Below, piece by piece: positions 1-5,060 of a DNA stretch of 5,060 bases; position 1 is the stretch's first letter; each line of letters opens with the position of its first letter. Made by a program: the position numbers and the translations under genes. The stretch is from Opitutaceae bacterium (lineage in GTDB: Bacteria > Verrucomicrobiota > Verrucomicrobiia > Opitutales > Opitutaceae), in contig SYDD01000063.1 in the NCBI GenBank assembly GCA_005786775.1, positions 1 to 5,060 on the forward strand, given 5' to 3'. The notes under the pieces are model-generated. The model had not been told where the DNA came from, did no database searches, and was given only the letters and a program-made list of their open reading frames with translations.

Positions 1-1217
1 ACGTTGCGGACAAAGAGCGAGGAGATGGCCAGCGCCTTGGCCGCGAGGGTCGACATCGTGCCGGCCACCACGCCCGCCAGCATCAGGCCGGCGAGCCCCG
101 GACCGAGGAGGCGGTTGGACATCGCGCCCCAAGCCGTGTCGGGGTCGGAAAGCCCGCCCGGGCCGAAGAGGGCCACCGCGATCAGCCCGGCGAACGCCCA
201 GAGGATGATCATCAGCCGTTTCAGGTAGGTGCCGGAGACCCCCGAACGCGCGGCGAACTCGTCCCGCGCCGAGCCGCAGATGCCCATGTTGTGGCTCAGC
301 CCGGCGTTCTGGACCACGCTCACGAGCAGGATGGCAACGAGGCCCAGCACCGAGAACTGGCCCGCGCCCCCGGAGCCGAAGAGGTCGAAGAGATGGGCCG
401 GCACCTTGCGTCCCAGCTCGGCCCAGCCCCCGATCGCGGCGAGGCCGGTCGGGATTAGGATCACGGAAAAGGCGATGATGAGGATGCTCTGCAGCCCCTC
501 GTTCGCGGCGGCGGCCGCCATCCCCCCCATCACGATGTACGTGCCCACCACCAGCGTGAACACCGCGTAGAAGAGCACGTCGTCGAGCAGGGTCACCTGG
601 CTGGACAACTCCCCCCGCGCCGCGCGGTCGCGCAGTTGCTCGAGGCGGGGTTGGGCGGCCGGCGCGAGCCGGCCCTCGCGCTGCTCGCGCTCGAGGGCCT
701 TCCACTCGCGGTACCCCTCGACCCCGGCCCGCTCGACCCCGGTCCACGCGGCCTCGGGCTTCACCACCAGCGAGGAGGCGATCTTGTAGGCGGTGACGTT
801 GCCGAAGCCGAGGAACACGCAGGCGACCAAAATCTGGAAAGAGGCATAGAACAGGCTCAGGCCCCGACTCGCGAAGCGATCCTCAAAGAGATCCGACAGG
901 GTCGTGAGCCGCACCCGCCGGAACCACACGTTCATGAACCAGAAGTAGGGATTCATGAAGACCGTCTGGAAAGAGAGCCAGCACCCCGGCGCGCCCTGCT
1001 GGTAAACGAAACTCGCGGTGCTCACCGCGCCTTGGGGCTCGGTCGAGTTCCCGAAGTTGAGGAAAAACTGGTAGAGTTTGCCCAGTCCGCGCCCGGCCAG
1101 GAAGAAGCCTTCCTCCGATTTTGCCGCCCGCGACGCCCGGTAACCGAGGTACAAGACCGCGAGCAGGTATCCGGCAATGATCGCTACGTCGAGGACGTGC
1201 AGAGAGCCAAAGAGCAT
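1..1217 (-). CDS. Sodium:solute symporter (SSS family), N-terminal 405 codons, cut by left edge
   Basis: Reading the minus strand from the ATG at 1217 gives an uninterrupted 405-codon frame that leaves the window at base 1. The protein is an inner-membrane, Na+-coupled importer of an unknown small solute. Visible hydrophobic spans are about 9-26, 53-73, 78-99, 120-152, 213-236, 242-264, 288-306, 332-352 and 369-403. The short motif G-F-F-L-A-G-R-G (37-44) is the usual family segment after TM1. The stretch M-S-T-L at 388-391 aligns with the TM8 Na2-site serines of vSGLT (here S389 and T390). Two oddities: a charged, predicted helical insertion at about 154-210 between membrane spans, and N-E-G-L-Q (239-243) where many members have T-D-x-x-Q. 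No Shine-Dalgarno precedes the ATG, and no other ATG lies in frame nearby upstream. The gene diverges from a LacI-type regulator, which suggests regulated uptake, perhaps of a sugar or sugar acid. Family is confident; substrate is unknown. Confidence 0.9.
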   Translation of the reverse strand, partial: MLFGSLHVLDVAIIAGYLLAVLYLGYRASRAAKSEEGFFLAGRGLGKLYQFFLNFGNSTEPQGAVSTASFVYQQGAPGCWLSFQTVFMNPYFWFMNVWFRRVRLTTLSDLFEDRFASRGLSLFYASFQILVACVFLGFGNVTAYKIASSLVVKPEAAWTGVERAGVEGYREWKALEREQREGRLAPAAQPRLEQLRDRAARGELSSQVTLLDDVLFYAVFTLVVGTYIVMGGMAAAAANEGLQSILIIAFSVILIPTGLAAIGGWAELGRKVPAHLFDLFGSGGAGQFSVLGLVAILLVSVVQNAGLSHNMGICGSARDEFAARSGVSGTYLKRLMIILWAFAGLIAVALFGPGGLSDPDTAWGAMSNRLLGPGLAGLMLAGVVAGTMSTLAAKALAISSLFVRN

Positions 1218-1241
1218 CGAGTAGGGTTGACGGCGAGGGAT

Positions 1242-1274
1242 CGCGCGGGCGCGCCCGGAAGCGAGGCCCGCGCG
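1242..1274 (-). repeat. GC-rich inverted repeat in the symporter 5' leader
   Basis: Bases 1242-1250 (cgcgcgggc) are perfectly complementary to 1266-1274 (gcccgcgcg), a 9-bp all-GC stem with a 15-base loop. Two shorter perfect palindromes overlap it, 1246-1257 and 1267-1276, so alternative folds are possible. It lies 25 bases upstream of the symporter ATG and would sit in that gene's leader if transcription starts further upstream. It could slow initiation or be only a by-product of high GC content. The pairing is seen; a function is not shown. Confidence 0.35.
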
Positions 1275-1318
1275 GGACCTGCGGCAACAAGAAACACATT
1301 GCCATCCCAGCCCACGGC

Positions 1319-1338
1319 CGGACTGTGCGGACAGTCCG
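1319..1338. promoter_or_regulatory. Candidate LacI-family operator (20-bp inverted repeat, central CG)
   Basis: The arms CGGACTGT (1319-1326) and ACAGTCCG (1331-1338) are exact reverse complements around GCGG, so 18 of 20 positions are symmetric about a central C-G step (1328/1329). LacI-family operators are typically even-length palindromes with a central CG, where the hinge-helix leucine inserts. This site lies between the divergent symporter and regulator genes and ends three bases before the regulator's ATG at 1342. Binding there would block transcription or initiation of the regulator (autoregulation) and could also affect the symporter promoter. The symmetry is seen; the binding protein is inferred. 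Confidence 0.6.
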
Positions 1339-1341
1339 ACG

Positions 1342-2373
1342 ATGTCCCCCGTCACCCCTACCCTGCGCACGCTCGCGAAGGAGCTCGCTCTCTCGCGCAC
1401 CACCGTATCCGACGCGCTGCGCGGATCGTCGCGCGTGGATCCCCGGACCGCGGAGCGGGTACGGCGGGCGGCGGAGGCGGCCGGCTACCGGCGCAACCCG
1501 CTCGCGGGCGCGCTGATGTCGGAACTGCGGCGCTCGCGGGGGAGCGAGTTCCGCGGGGTGCTCGCGGCAGTGGATTTCCACGAGGCCCAGCGACCCGAGG
1601 GCGCGGCCGCATATCACCGCAAGCTCGCGCAGGGCCTTGCGGATCGCGCCACCGACTTGGGCTTCAAGCTCGAACGTTTCACCGCCGGCACCGAAGGGCT
1701 GAGCGTGCCCCGGCTCGGCTCGATTCTGCAGTCGCGCGGCATCGGGGCCGTCGCGCTGCTACCCTCCTGGCTGCCGCCGGACCTGTCCGCCCTCGACTGG
1801 ACCCACTTCACCGGGGTGTACACCGATTATCTTATCGAACGCCCCCGGCTGCACGCCGTCTGCTCGGATCAGTACCGCTCGCTCCTCGGCGCTCTGCGCC
1901 TCCTCTTCGCCCGGGGCTACCGCCGGCCCGGCCTCTACCTTCAACGCCAGCAGGACGAGCGCCTGCAGTTCCGCTGGAGCGCGGCCTTCCGGGCATTCCA
2001 GGAGTCACTCCCCAAGGCCGACCGCACGCGCCCCCTGAACGTGGAAACCTACGCGCAGCCGGCGTTCACCGCCTGGTTCCGCCGCGAGCAGCCGGACGTC
2101 GTGCTGAGCCACCACGCGCCGGCGATCGGCTGGATGGAGGCGGCCGGCGCCTGCCTCCCCAAAACCCACGGCTTCGCCTGCCTAAACCTCGACATGGCCG
2201 ACCAGCCCTGCGGTGGCCTCGACCTGCAACCGCGCCTGCTAGGCGCCCGCGCCGCCGAACTGCTCATCGCCCAGCTGCAGCGCAACGAGACCGGCATCCC
2301 GGCGTGGCCATCGACCACGATGATTTCGGCCCGCTGGTCCGAGGGCCCTACCCTGCGACCAGCCAACAGTTGA
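1342..2373 (+). CDS. LacI-family transcriptional regulator
   Basis: A 343-residue cytoplasmic DNA-binding regulator, of usual length for the family. Residues about 7-50 form the LacI helix-turn-helix, with recognition helix S-R-T-T-V-S-D-A-L-R-G (18-28). G48-Y49 and N52-P53 lead into the hinge helix, where L58 aligns with the minor-groove leucine L56 of E. coli LacI. From about 70 onward is a periplasmic-binding-protein-like effector domain. Support includes S-D-Q-Y (175-178), the family-typical L-F-A-R-G-Y-R-R (188-195) before a beta strand, and a C-terminal W-S-E-G-P-T-L-R ending. D24 occupies the position of LacI R22, so operator preference should differ from the classical type. The ATG at 1342 is chosen because the HTH begins directly after it; no Shine-Dalgarno is visible, and the start abuts the 1319-1338 palindrome. 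It diverges from the symporter, its likely target, and is followed after 6 bp by the Sua5 gene. The inducer is unknown, probably a sugar-like molecule. Confidence 0.9.
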   Translation: MSPVTPTLRTLAKELALSRTTVSDALRGSSRVDPRTAERVRRAAEAAGYRRNPLAGALMSELRRSRGSEFRGVLAAVDFHEAQRPEGAAAYHRKLAQGLADRATDLGFKLERFTAGTEGLSVPRLGSILQSRGIGAVALLPSWLPPDLSALDWTHFTGVYTDYLIERPRLHAVCSDQYRSLLGALRLLFARGYRRPGLYLQRQQDERLQFRWSAAFRAFQESLPKADRTRPLNVETYAQPAFTAWFRREQPDVVLSHHAPAIGWMEAAGACLPKTHGFACLNLDMADQPCGGLDLQPRLLGARAAELLIAQLQRNETGIPAWPSTTMISARWSEGPTLRPANS

Positions 2374-2379
2374 ACCAGG

Positions 2380-3429
2380 ATGTTTTGCGGCTGGCGCCTG
2401 GCGGGTCTGGCCGCCTGTCTGAACCCGATGCCCGTTCCGTCCCGCCGCGCCCGCATCTACTCCGGCTCCGCCCGCAATCTCGCCCGCCTCGCAGGCGTGT
2501 TGCGCCGCGGCGGCCTTGTCGCGGTACCAACCGAGACGGTCTACGGTCTGGCCGCGGACGCCCTCGACGCGCGCGCCTGTACCCGCATCTACCGTGCGAA
2601 GGGCCGGCCGGCCACGGACCCGCTGATCGTCCACCTCGCCGCCGCCGCCGAACTCGAGTCGGTGGCCGAGGGCAATCCCGCCGCGCGCCGGCTTGCTGCG
2701 ACCTTCTGGCCCGGCCCCCTGACGCTCGTGCTCCCGCGGCACGCCTCCGTACCCGCGCTGGTCTCTGCCGGACTGCCCAGCATCGCCGTGCGCGTGCCCG
2801 CCCACCCGCTTTTCCGCCGGCTTCTCCGCCTCACCGGACGCCCTCTCGCGGCGCCCAGCGCAAATCCCTTCGGCTACGTCAGCCCCACGACCGCGGAACA
2901 TGTCCGCGCTGGCCTCGGCGCGCGGATCGAACACATCCTCGACGGTGGACCCTGCGCGGTCGGGGTCGAGTCGACCATCGTCGACCTACGCGACCCGGAG
3001 CGGCCTGCACTACTGCGCCCCGGCGCGATCTCGCGCGCGCAGCTGGAACAGGTGCTCGGCGTGCGCGTCGCGAACGGCAGCCCCGTCGGCAGTGCGCGGC
3101 GGGCCCAAGTCGCGCCGGGCCAACTGGCCCGCCACTACAGCCCCCGCACCCCGGCCACGCTGCACGCGCGGCTGGATCCCGCCGCGGCCGCCACGGGGCC
3201 CGCAGACGAGGCCTGGCTATTCCTCGCCCGCCCGCCTGGCCGCGTCCGGCCAAACGTGCGCTGGCTCGATGCCCGCGGCGACCTGCGGAACGCGGCCCGG
3301 CGCCTGTTCGCGTGCCTGCGCGAGCTCGACGTGGCGGGTTACCGACACCTCCACCTCGAGTCGGCGCTGGGCGAGGATGGCTTCGCGCTAGCGATCAACG
3401 ACCGACTCCGCCGCGCCGCCGCCCGCTAA
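2380..3429 (+). CDS. sua5: Threonylcarbamoyl-AMP synthase, Sua5 type (tRNA t6A37 synthesis)
   Basis: The enzyme makes L-threonylcarbamoyl-AMP from threonine, ATP and bicarbonate in the cytoplasm. The TsaB/TsaD/TsaE system then transfers the threonylcarbamoyl group to A37 of ANN-decoding tRNAs. Residues about 30-230 are the YrdC-like catalytic domain: V-P-T-E-T-V-Y-G-L (49-57), K74-G-R76 with P-L (81-82), W-P-G-P-L-T (110-115), S-I-A-V-R-V-P (134-140), A-P-S-A-N (158-162) and G-V-E-S-T-I-V-D (195-202). A linker containing P-G-Q-L-A-R-H-Y-S-P (246-255) leads to a small C-terminal Sua5 domain (to 350), which separates this long form from the short TsaC. The 2380 ATG gives 349 residues, but the first 16 (M-F-C-G-W-R-L-A...) are not family-like. 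The second ATG at 2428 fits homologous N-termini better. Neither start has a well-placed Shine-Dalgarno. It follows the regulator gene closely, so co-transcription is likely. Function is confident; start is uncertain. Confidence 0.95.
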   Translation: MFCGWRLAGLAACLNPMPVPSRRARIYSGSARNLARLAGVLRRGGLVAVPTETVYGLAADALDARACTRIYRAKGRPATDPLIVHLAAAAELESVAEGNPAARRLAATFWPGPLTLVLPRHASVPALVSAGLPSIAVRVPAHPLFRRLLRLTGRPLAAPSANPFGYVSPTTAEHVRAGLGARIEHILDGGPCAVGVESTIVDLRDPERPALLRPGAISRAQLEQVLGVRVANGSPVGSARRAQVAPGQLARHYSPRTPATLHARLDPAAAATGPADEAWLFLARPPGRVRPNVRWLDARGDLRNAARRLFACLRELDVAGYRHLHLESALGEDGFALAINDRLRRAAAR

Positions 3430-3430
3430 A

Positions 3431-3449
3431 CCGGCGGAGGGACCGCCGG
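3431..3449. terminator. Hairpin between convergent genes, possible bidirectional terminator
   Basis: CCGGCGG (3431-3437) and CCGCCGG (3443-3449) form a perfect 7-bp GC stem with a 5-base loop. It occupies most of the 33-bp gap between the stop of the Sua5 gene (3429) and the stop of the convergent minus-strand gene (3463). On the minus strand the stem is followed by TTTAG, a very short T run; on the plus strand there is no T run. Position and stem support a terminator for either or both genes, but the weak U tract makes it a poor classical intrinsic terminator. Confidence 0.45.
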
Positions 3450-3462
3450 CCGCCGACTTGGC

Positions 3463-4866
3463 TCAATCAGCCCGCCAGCAAGGTAGCAGGGCGGCGTCCT
3501 GCATCCCATGGATGATCTTCTTGTCCGCCGGGCAGAAGGTCGCGAGCGCGCCAGCAAGCCGCGTCGTGCCAGCCTCGACGGTATAGTAGGGGCACAGCCG
3601 GAGCCTGCCCGGCTGCGGATGCGCGTCGGCGGCTGCGGTGGCGTCGGCGGGGTAAATCGGATGCTCCAGCAGGCGGGGCTTGCGGAACACCTGCAGCACG
3701 CGGGGATGGTGCGTCGCCTCCGCGAGGGCCTGCTCAATAGCAGCCTGCCAGACCTCGCGCGGGACATCGCTGCCGAGCGTCACCCCGCGCGCCCCCCAGG
3801 CGGACTCGTGAAAACCACTGATCTTCAGGATCAGATCCCTTTCCTTTTGCGAGGCGGAGGCCAGTTCCCGCCAGTCGTGCAGCGGCCGGCCGCCGACCAG
3901 CGGACCGTCGAGTACCGCGCCAGGAGGCAGCGGGGCTGGGTCGAGAATCCACGTGGGCGGGATCAACGCGGAGAGGGTCCGGCGCGCCCCGACAGTGAGC
4001 GCCTCGGCCCAGAAGTCCCGCAGCCTCGGGTGGTGGAATAGGGCGAGCGCGAGCTTCTCCTCCTGGAAGGCGCGCAGGGGAGGAGCGACTGCCACTTCCC
4101 CTGCCTCCCACGCCTCGAGGATGAAGCGGTGCGCCGGAATATTCGGCAGGTCGAACAGCTCAAAGAAACGGTAGACGATATCGACGCGCTCCGGATTCCC
4201 ATCGACCGCAAAGCACAGCGTCGCGCCCAGCGGGAAAAGTTCCTCGGGCCGAACACAGTGCACCCGCCTGCCCTGCAGCTGCAGTTGCTGGGCCAGCCAC
4301 TCCATCTCCGGCCGATAGGTAGCCGACTCCGCGCTGACCACGAGCGCGATCACCGGGTTGCGCACCGCGGGACGGAGCGCCGCGAGGGCCGCGTGGAATC
4401 GCGTCACCAGCGCGTCGTCCGCCCCAAGGATCTTCCCCGTACCCGCGTAGAGTCGGTTGAGGAAGGCGGTGAGCCCCACGCCCCCCGGGACGGAGTCGAG
4501 CTCGGTGAGGGCCCAGCCCTCCGCGGTGAGGAGTAAATCGGGGCGTAGCAGGGTCGGCAGGGTGCCGCGGTTGGCGGGGTGTCGGCCGTGGGCGACGAGT
4601 TCCGGCGGTTTGCCGCGGTCGAGGTACTCCGCGACCCAGGGCGCCACTAGGGGACGGTTGCGGAGCAGGTTGCGGCCCGCCGCAGAGCGGAGGTACAGCG
4701 TCTCCAATGCGGAGTGGAACTCGAGGCACGCCGTCCCGATCGCCTCCAGCTCGGCAACCTGCGCGCCCGTCAGCGGCCAGGCTTCCGGCGAGAGGCGCCA
4801 GGACTTCGCCTCGAAGAGGCTTTGCGCGGCGAAGGCGCCTCGGAGTTCCGCCGGGGACAAGGGCAT
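3463..4866 (-). CDS. Uncharacterised protein resembling circularly permuted ATP-grasp ligases
   Basis: A 467-residue protein with no signal peptide or membrane span, so probably cytoplasmic. I do not recognise a named family member, but the order of motifs recalls the circularly permuted ATP-grasp / glutathionylspermidine-synthase-like group. They are: L-R-P-D-L-L-L (107-113) with T-E-L-D-S-V-P-G-G-V-G (121-131); a Rossmann-like strand and helix at about 171-210; V-D-I-V-Y-R-F (228-234) followed by an A-G-E-V-A-V-A-P (255-262) strand and E-E-K (269-271); L-I-L-K-I-S-G (345-351) with W-G-A-R-G-V (357-362), resembling an ATP-binding lysine and glycine-rich loop; and a C-terminal R-L-C-P-Y-Y strand pair (423-428). 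Such enzymes join a carboxylate to an amine through an acyl phosphate. Substrate is unknown. The ATG at 4866 is the only obvious start; no Shine-Dalgarno is visible. It lies 43 bp downstream of prfB on the same strand, so they may share a transcript. That the gene is real is confident (long frame, good codon bias); the ATP-grasp assignment is moderate. Confidence 0.85.
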   Translation of the reverse strand: MPLSPAELRGAFAAQSLFEAKSWRLSPEAWPLTGAQVAELEAIGTACLEFHSALETLYLRSAAGRNLLRNRPLVAPWVAEYLDRGKPPELVAHGRHPANRGTLPTLLRPDLLLTAEGWALTELDSVPGGVGLTAFLNRLYAGTGKILGADDALVTRFHAALAALRPAVRNPVIALVVSAESATYRPEMEWLAQQLQLQGRRVHCVRPEELFPLGATLCFAVDGNPERVDIVYRFFELFDLPNIPAHRFILEAWEAGEVAVAPPLRAFQEEKLALALFHHPRLRDFWAEALTVGARRTLSALIPPTWILDPAPLPPGAVLDGPLVGGRPLHDWRELASASQKERDLILKISGFHESAWGARGVTLGSDVPREVWQAAIEQALAEATHHPRVLQVFRKPRLLEHPIYPADATAAADAHPQPGRLRLCPYYTVEAGTTRLAGALATFCPADKKIIHGMQDAALLPCWRAD

Positions 4867-4888
4867 CGCCGGGAAGGGAAGGACGGGC

Positions 4889-4913
4889 GTGAGCCGGTGC
4901 GGGCCGGGCTCAC
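4889..4913 (-). repeat. Inverted repeat spanning the prfB stop codon
   Basis: GTGAGCC (4889-4895) and GGCTCAC (4907-4913) are perfect complements with an 11-base loop. Read in the gene direction, the first arm includes the prfB TGA stop (4912-4910), and the hairpin ends 22 bases before the ATG of the downstream gene. It has no T run after it, so it is a weak terminator candidate. It may act as a processing or attenuation element, or have no role. Confidence 0.35.
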
Positions 4914-5060
4914 TCGTCGTCCATCTGGATCTCCTTGTTACGGTGACGCGGGCAGCCGGCGCGGAGCCACGCGTTGATGAAGCGGTCGAGGTCGCCGTCG
5001 AGCACCCCCTGGGTGTCGCTGGTGCTCACGCCCGTGCGGAGGTCCTTCACCATCTGGTAG
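4910..5060 (-). CDS. prfB: Peptide chain release factor 2, C-terminal 49 residues, cut by right edge
   Basis: The minus strand from the right edge reads Y-Q-M-V-K-D-L-R-T-G-V, then T-S-D-T-Q-G-V-L-D-G-D-L-D-R-F-I, ending Q-M-D-D-E and TGA at 4912-4910. This matches the conserved end of RF2 (E. coli: I-K-D-L-R-T-G-V, then N-T-Q-A-V-L-D-G-S-L-D-Q-F-I). RF2 recognises UAA and UGA stop codons in the ribosomal A site and triggers peptide release. The tripeptide anticodon and GGQ motifs lie outside the window, as does any programmed frameshift site near the 5' end. The tail C-P-R-H-R-N-K-E-I-Q-M-D-D-E extends beyond the E. coli end by about a dozen residues. It is upstream of the ATP-grasp-like gene with a 43-bp gap. 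Confidence 0.93.
   Translation of the reverse strand, partial: YQMVKDLRTGVSTSDTQGVLDGDLDRFINAWLRAGCPRHRNKEIQMDDE

Noticed and set aside
1299..1327. A possible sigma-70 promoter for the regulator (TTGCCA at 1299-1304 with a -10 near 1321-1327)
   Set aside because: The -10 candidates match the consensus poorly, so I cannot support a specific promoter.
883..1617. A 244-codon minus-strand frame covering the divergent intergenic region
   Set aside because: It overlaps the symporter in another frame and the regulator on the opposite strand. It is Arg/Pro-rich and has no recognisable domain.
2769..2775. A second half-site-like CGGACTG inside the Sua5 gene
   Set aside because: Only seven bases match one operator arm and the other arm is missing. 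It is within coding sequence and likely chance.
2239..2934. A 231-codon minus-strand frame opposite the regulator and Sua5 genes
   Set aside because: It is a Gly/Arg/Ala-rich antisense shadow of two confident genes, with no domain or plausible start signal.
636..3515. A 959-codon open frame on the plus strand running across the symporter, regulator and Sua5 genes
   Set aside because: Its translation is a low-complexity Arg/Pro/Ala-rich string with no domain. It is antisense to the symporter and out of frame with two well-supported genes. Long empty frames are expected at this GC content.
3508..4041. A 177-codon plus-strand frame opposite the ATP-grasp-like gene
   Set aside because: It is antisense to a longer frame with better codon bias and structured motifs. 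Its translation is Arg/Gly-rich without domains.
3463..4866. Calling the minus-strand gene glutathionylspermidine synthase
   Set aside because: Only the motif order is similar. Substrate-specific residues cannot be confirmed by eye and no amidase domain is present, so only a general fold-level call is given.
4910..5060. The programmed +1 frameshift typical of prfB
   Set aside because: That site lies near the 5' end of the gene, outside this window, so nothing can be said about it.

Overview
The window is very GC-rich bacterial DNA, with strong GC preference at third codon positions and almost no recognisable Shine-Dalgarno sequences. The LacI-type regulator (S-R-T-T-V-S-D-A-L-R-G recognition helix), the Na+/solute symporter with a long charged insertion, and the ATP-grasp-like gene next to prfB resemble Verrucomicrobiota, probably Opitutaceae-like. 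That placement is from memory of family style and is an inference. I see no mobile element, CRISPR array, tRNA, rRNA or phage gene, and codon use does not change abruptly.

Layout. Bases 1-1217 (minus) hold the N-terminal 405 codons of a sodium:solute symporter that runs off the left edge. A 124-bp divergent intergenic region (1218-1341) follows. It contains a 20-bp inverted repeat with a central CG, a good candidate operator, and a GC-rich stem in the symporter leader. Bases 1342-2373 (plus) encode a LacI-family regulator. After 6 bp comes a Sua5-type threonylcarbamoyl-AMP synthase (2380-3429, plus; true start perhaps 2428). A 33-bp gap with a terminator-like hairpin separates it from a convergent gene, 3463-4866 (minus). 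That gene encodes a 467-residue protein with the look of a circularly permuted ATP-grasp ligase of unknown substrate. Upstream of it on the same strand is the last part of prfB (release factor 2; 4910-5060, cut by the right edge). An inverted repeat covers the prfB stop codon.

How the genes fit together. The regulator and symporter form a typical divergent pair: the LacI protein probably controls solute uptake, and also itself, through the shared intergenic region. The Sua5 gene (tRNA t6A modification) and prfB (translation termination) are housekeeping genes. Sua5 may be co-transcribed with the regulator because of the tight spacing. The ATP-grasp-like protein probably shares a transcript with prfB, which says little about its chemistry. 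The window is mostly ordinary. The most interesting items are the uncharacterised ATP-grasp-like protein and the symmetric CG-centred operator directly in front of the regulator's start codon.
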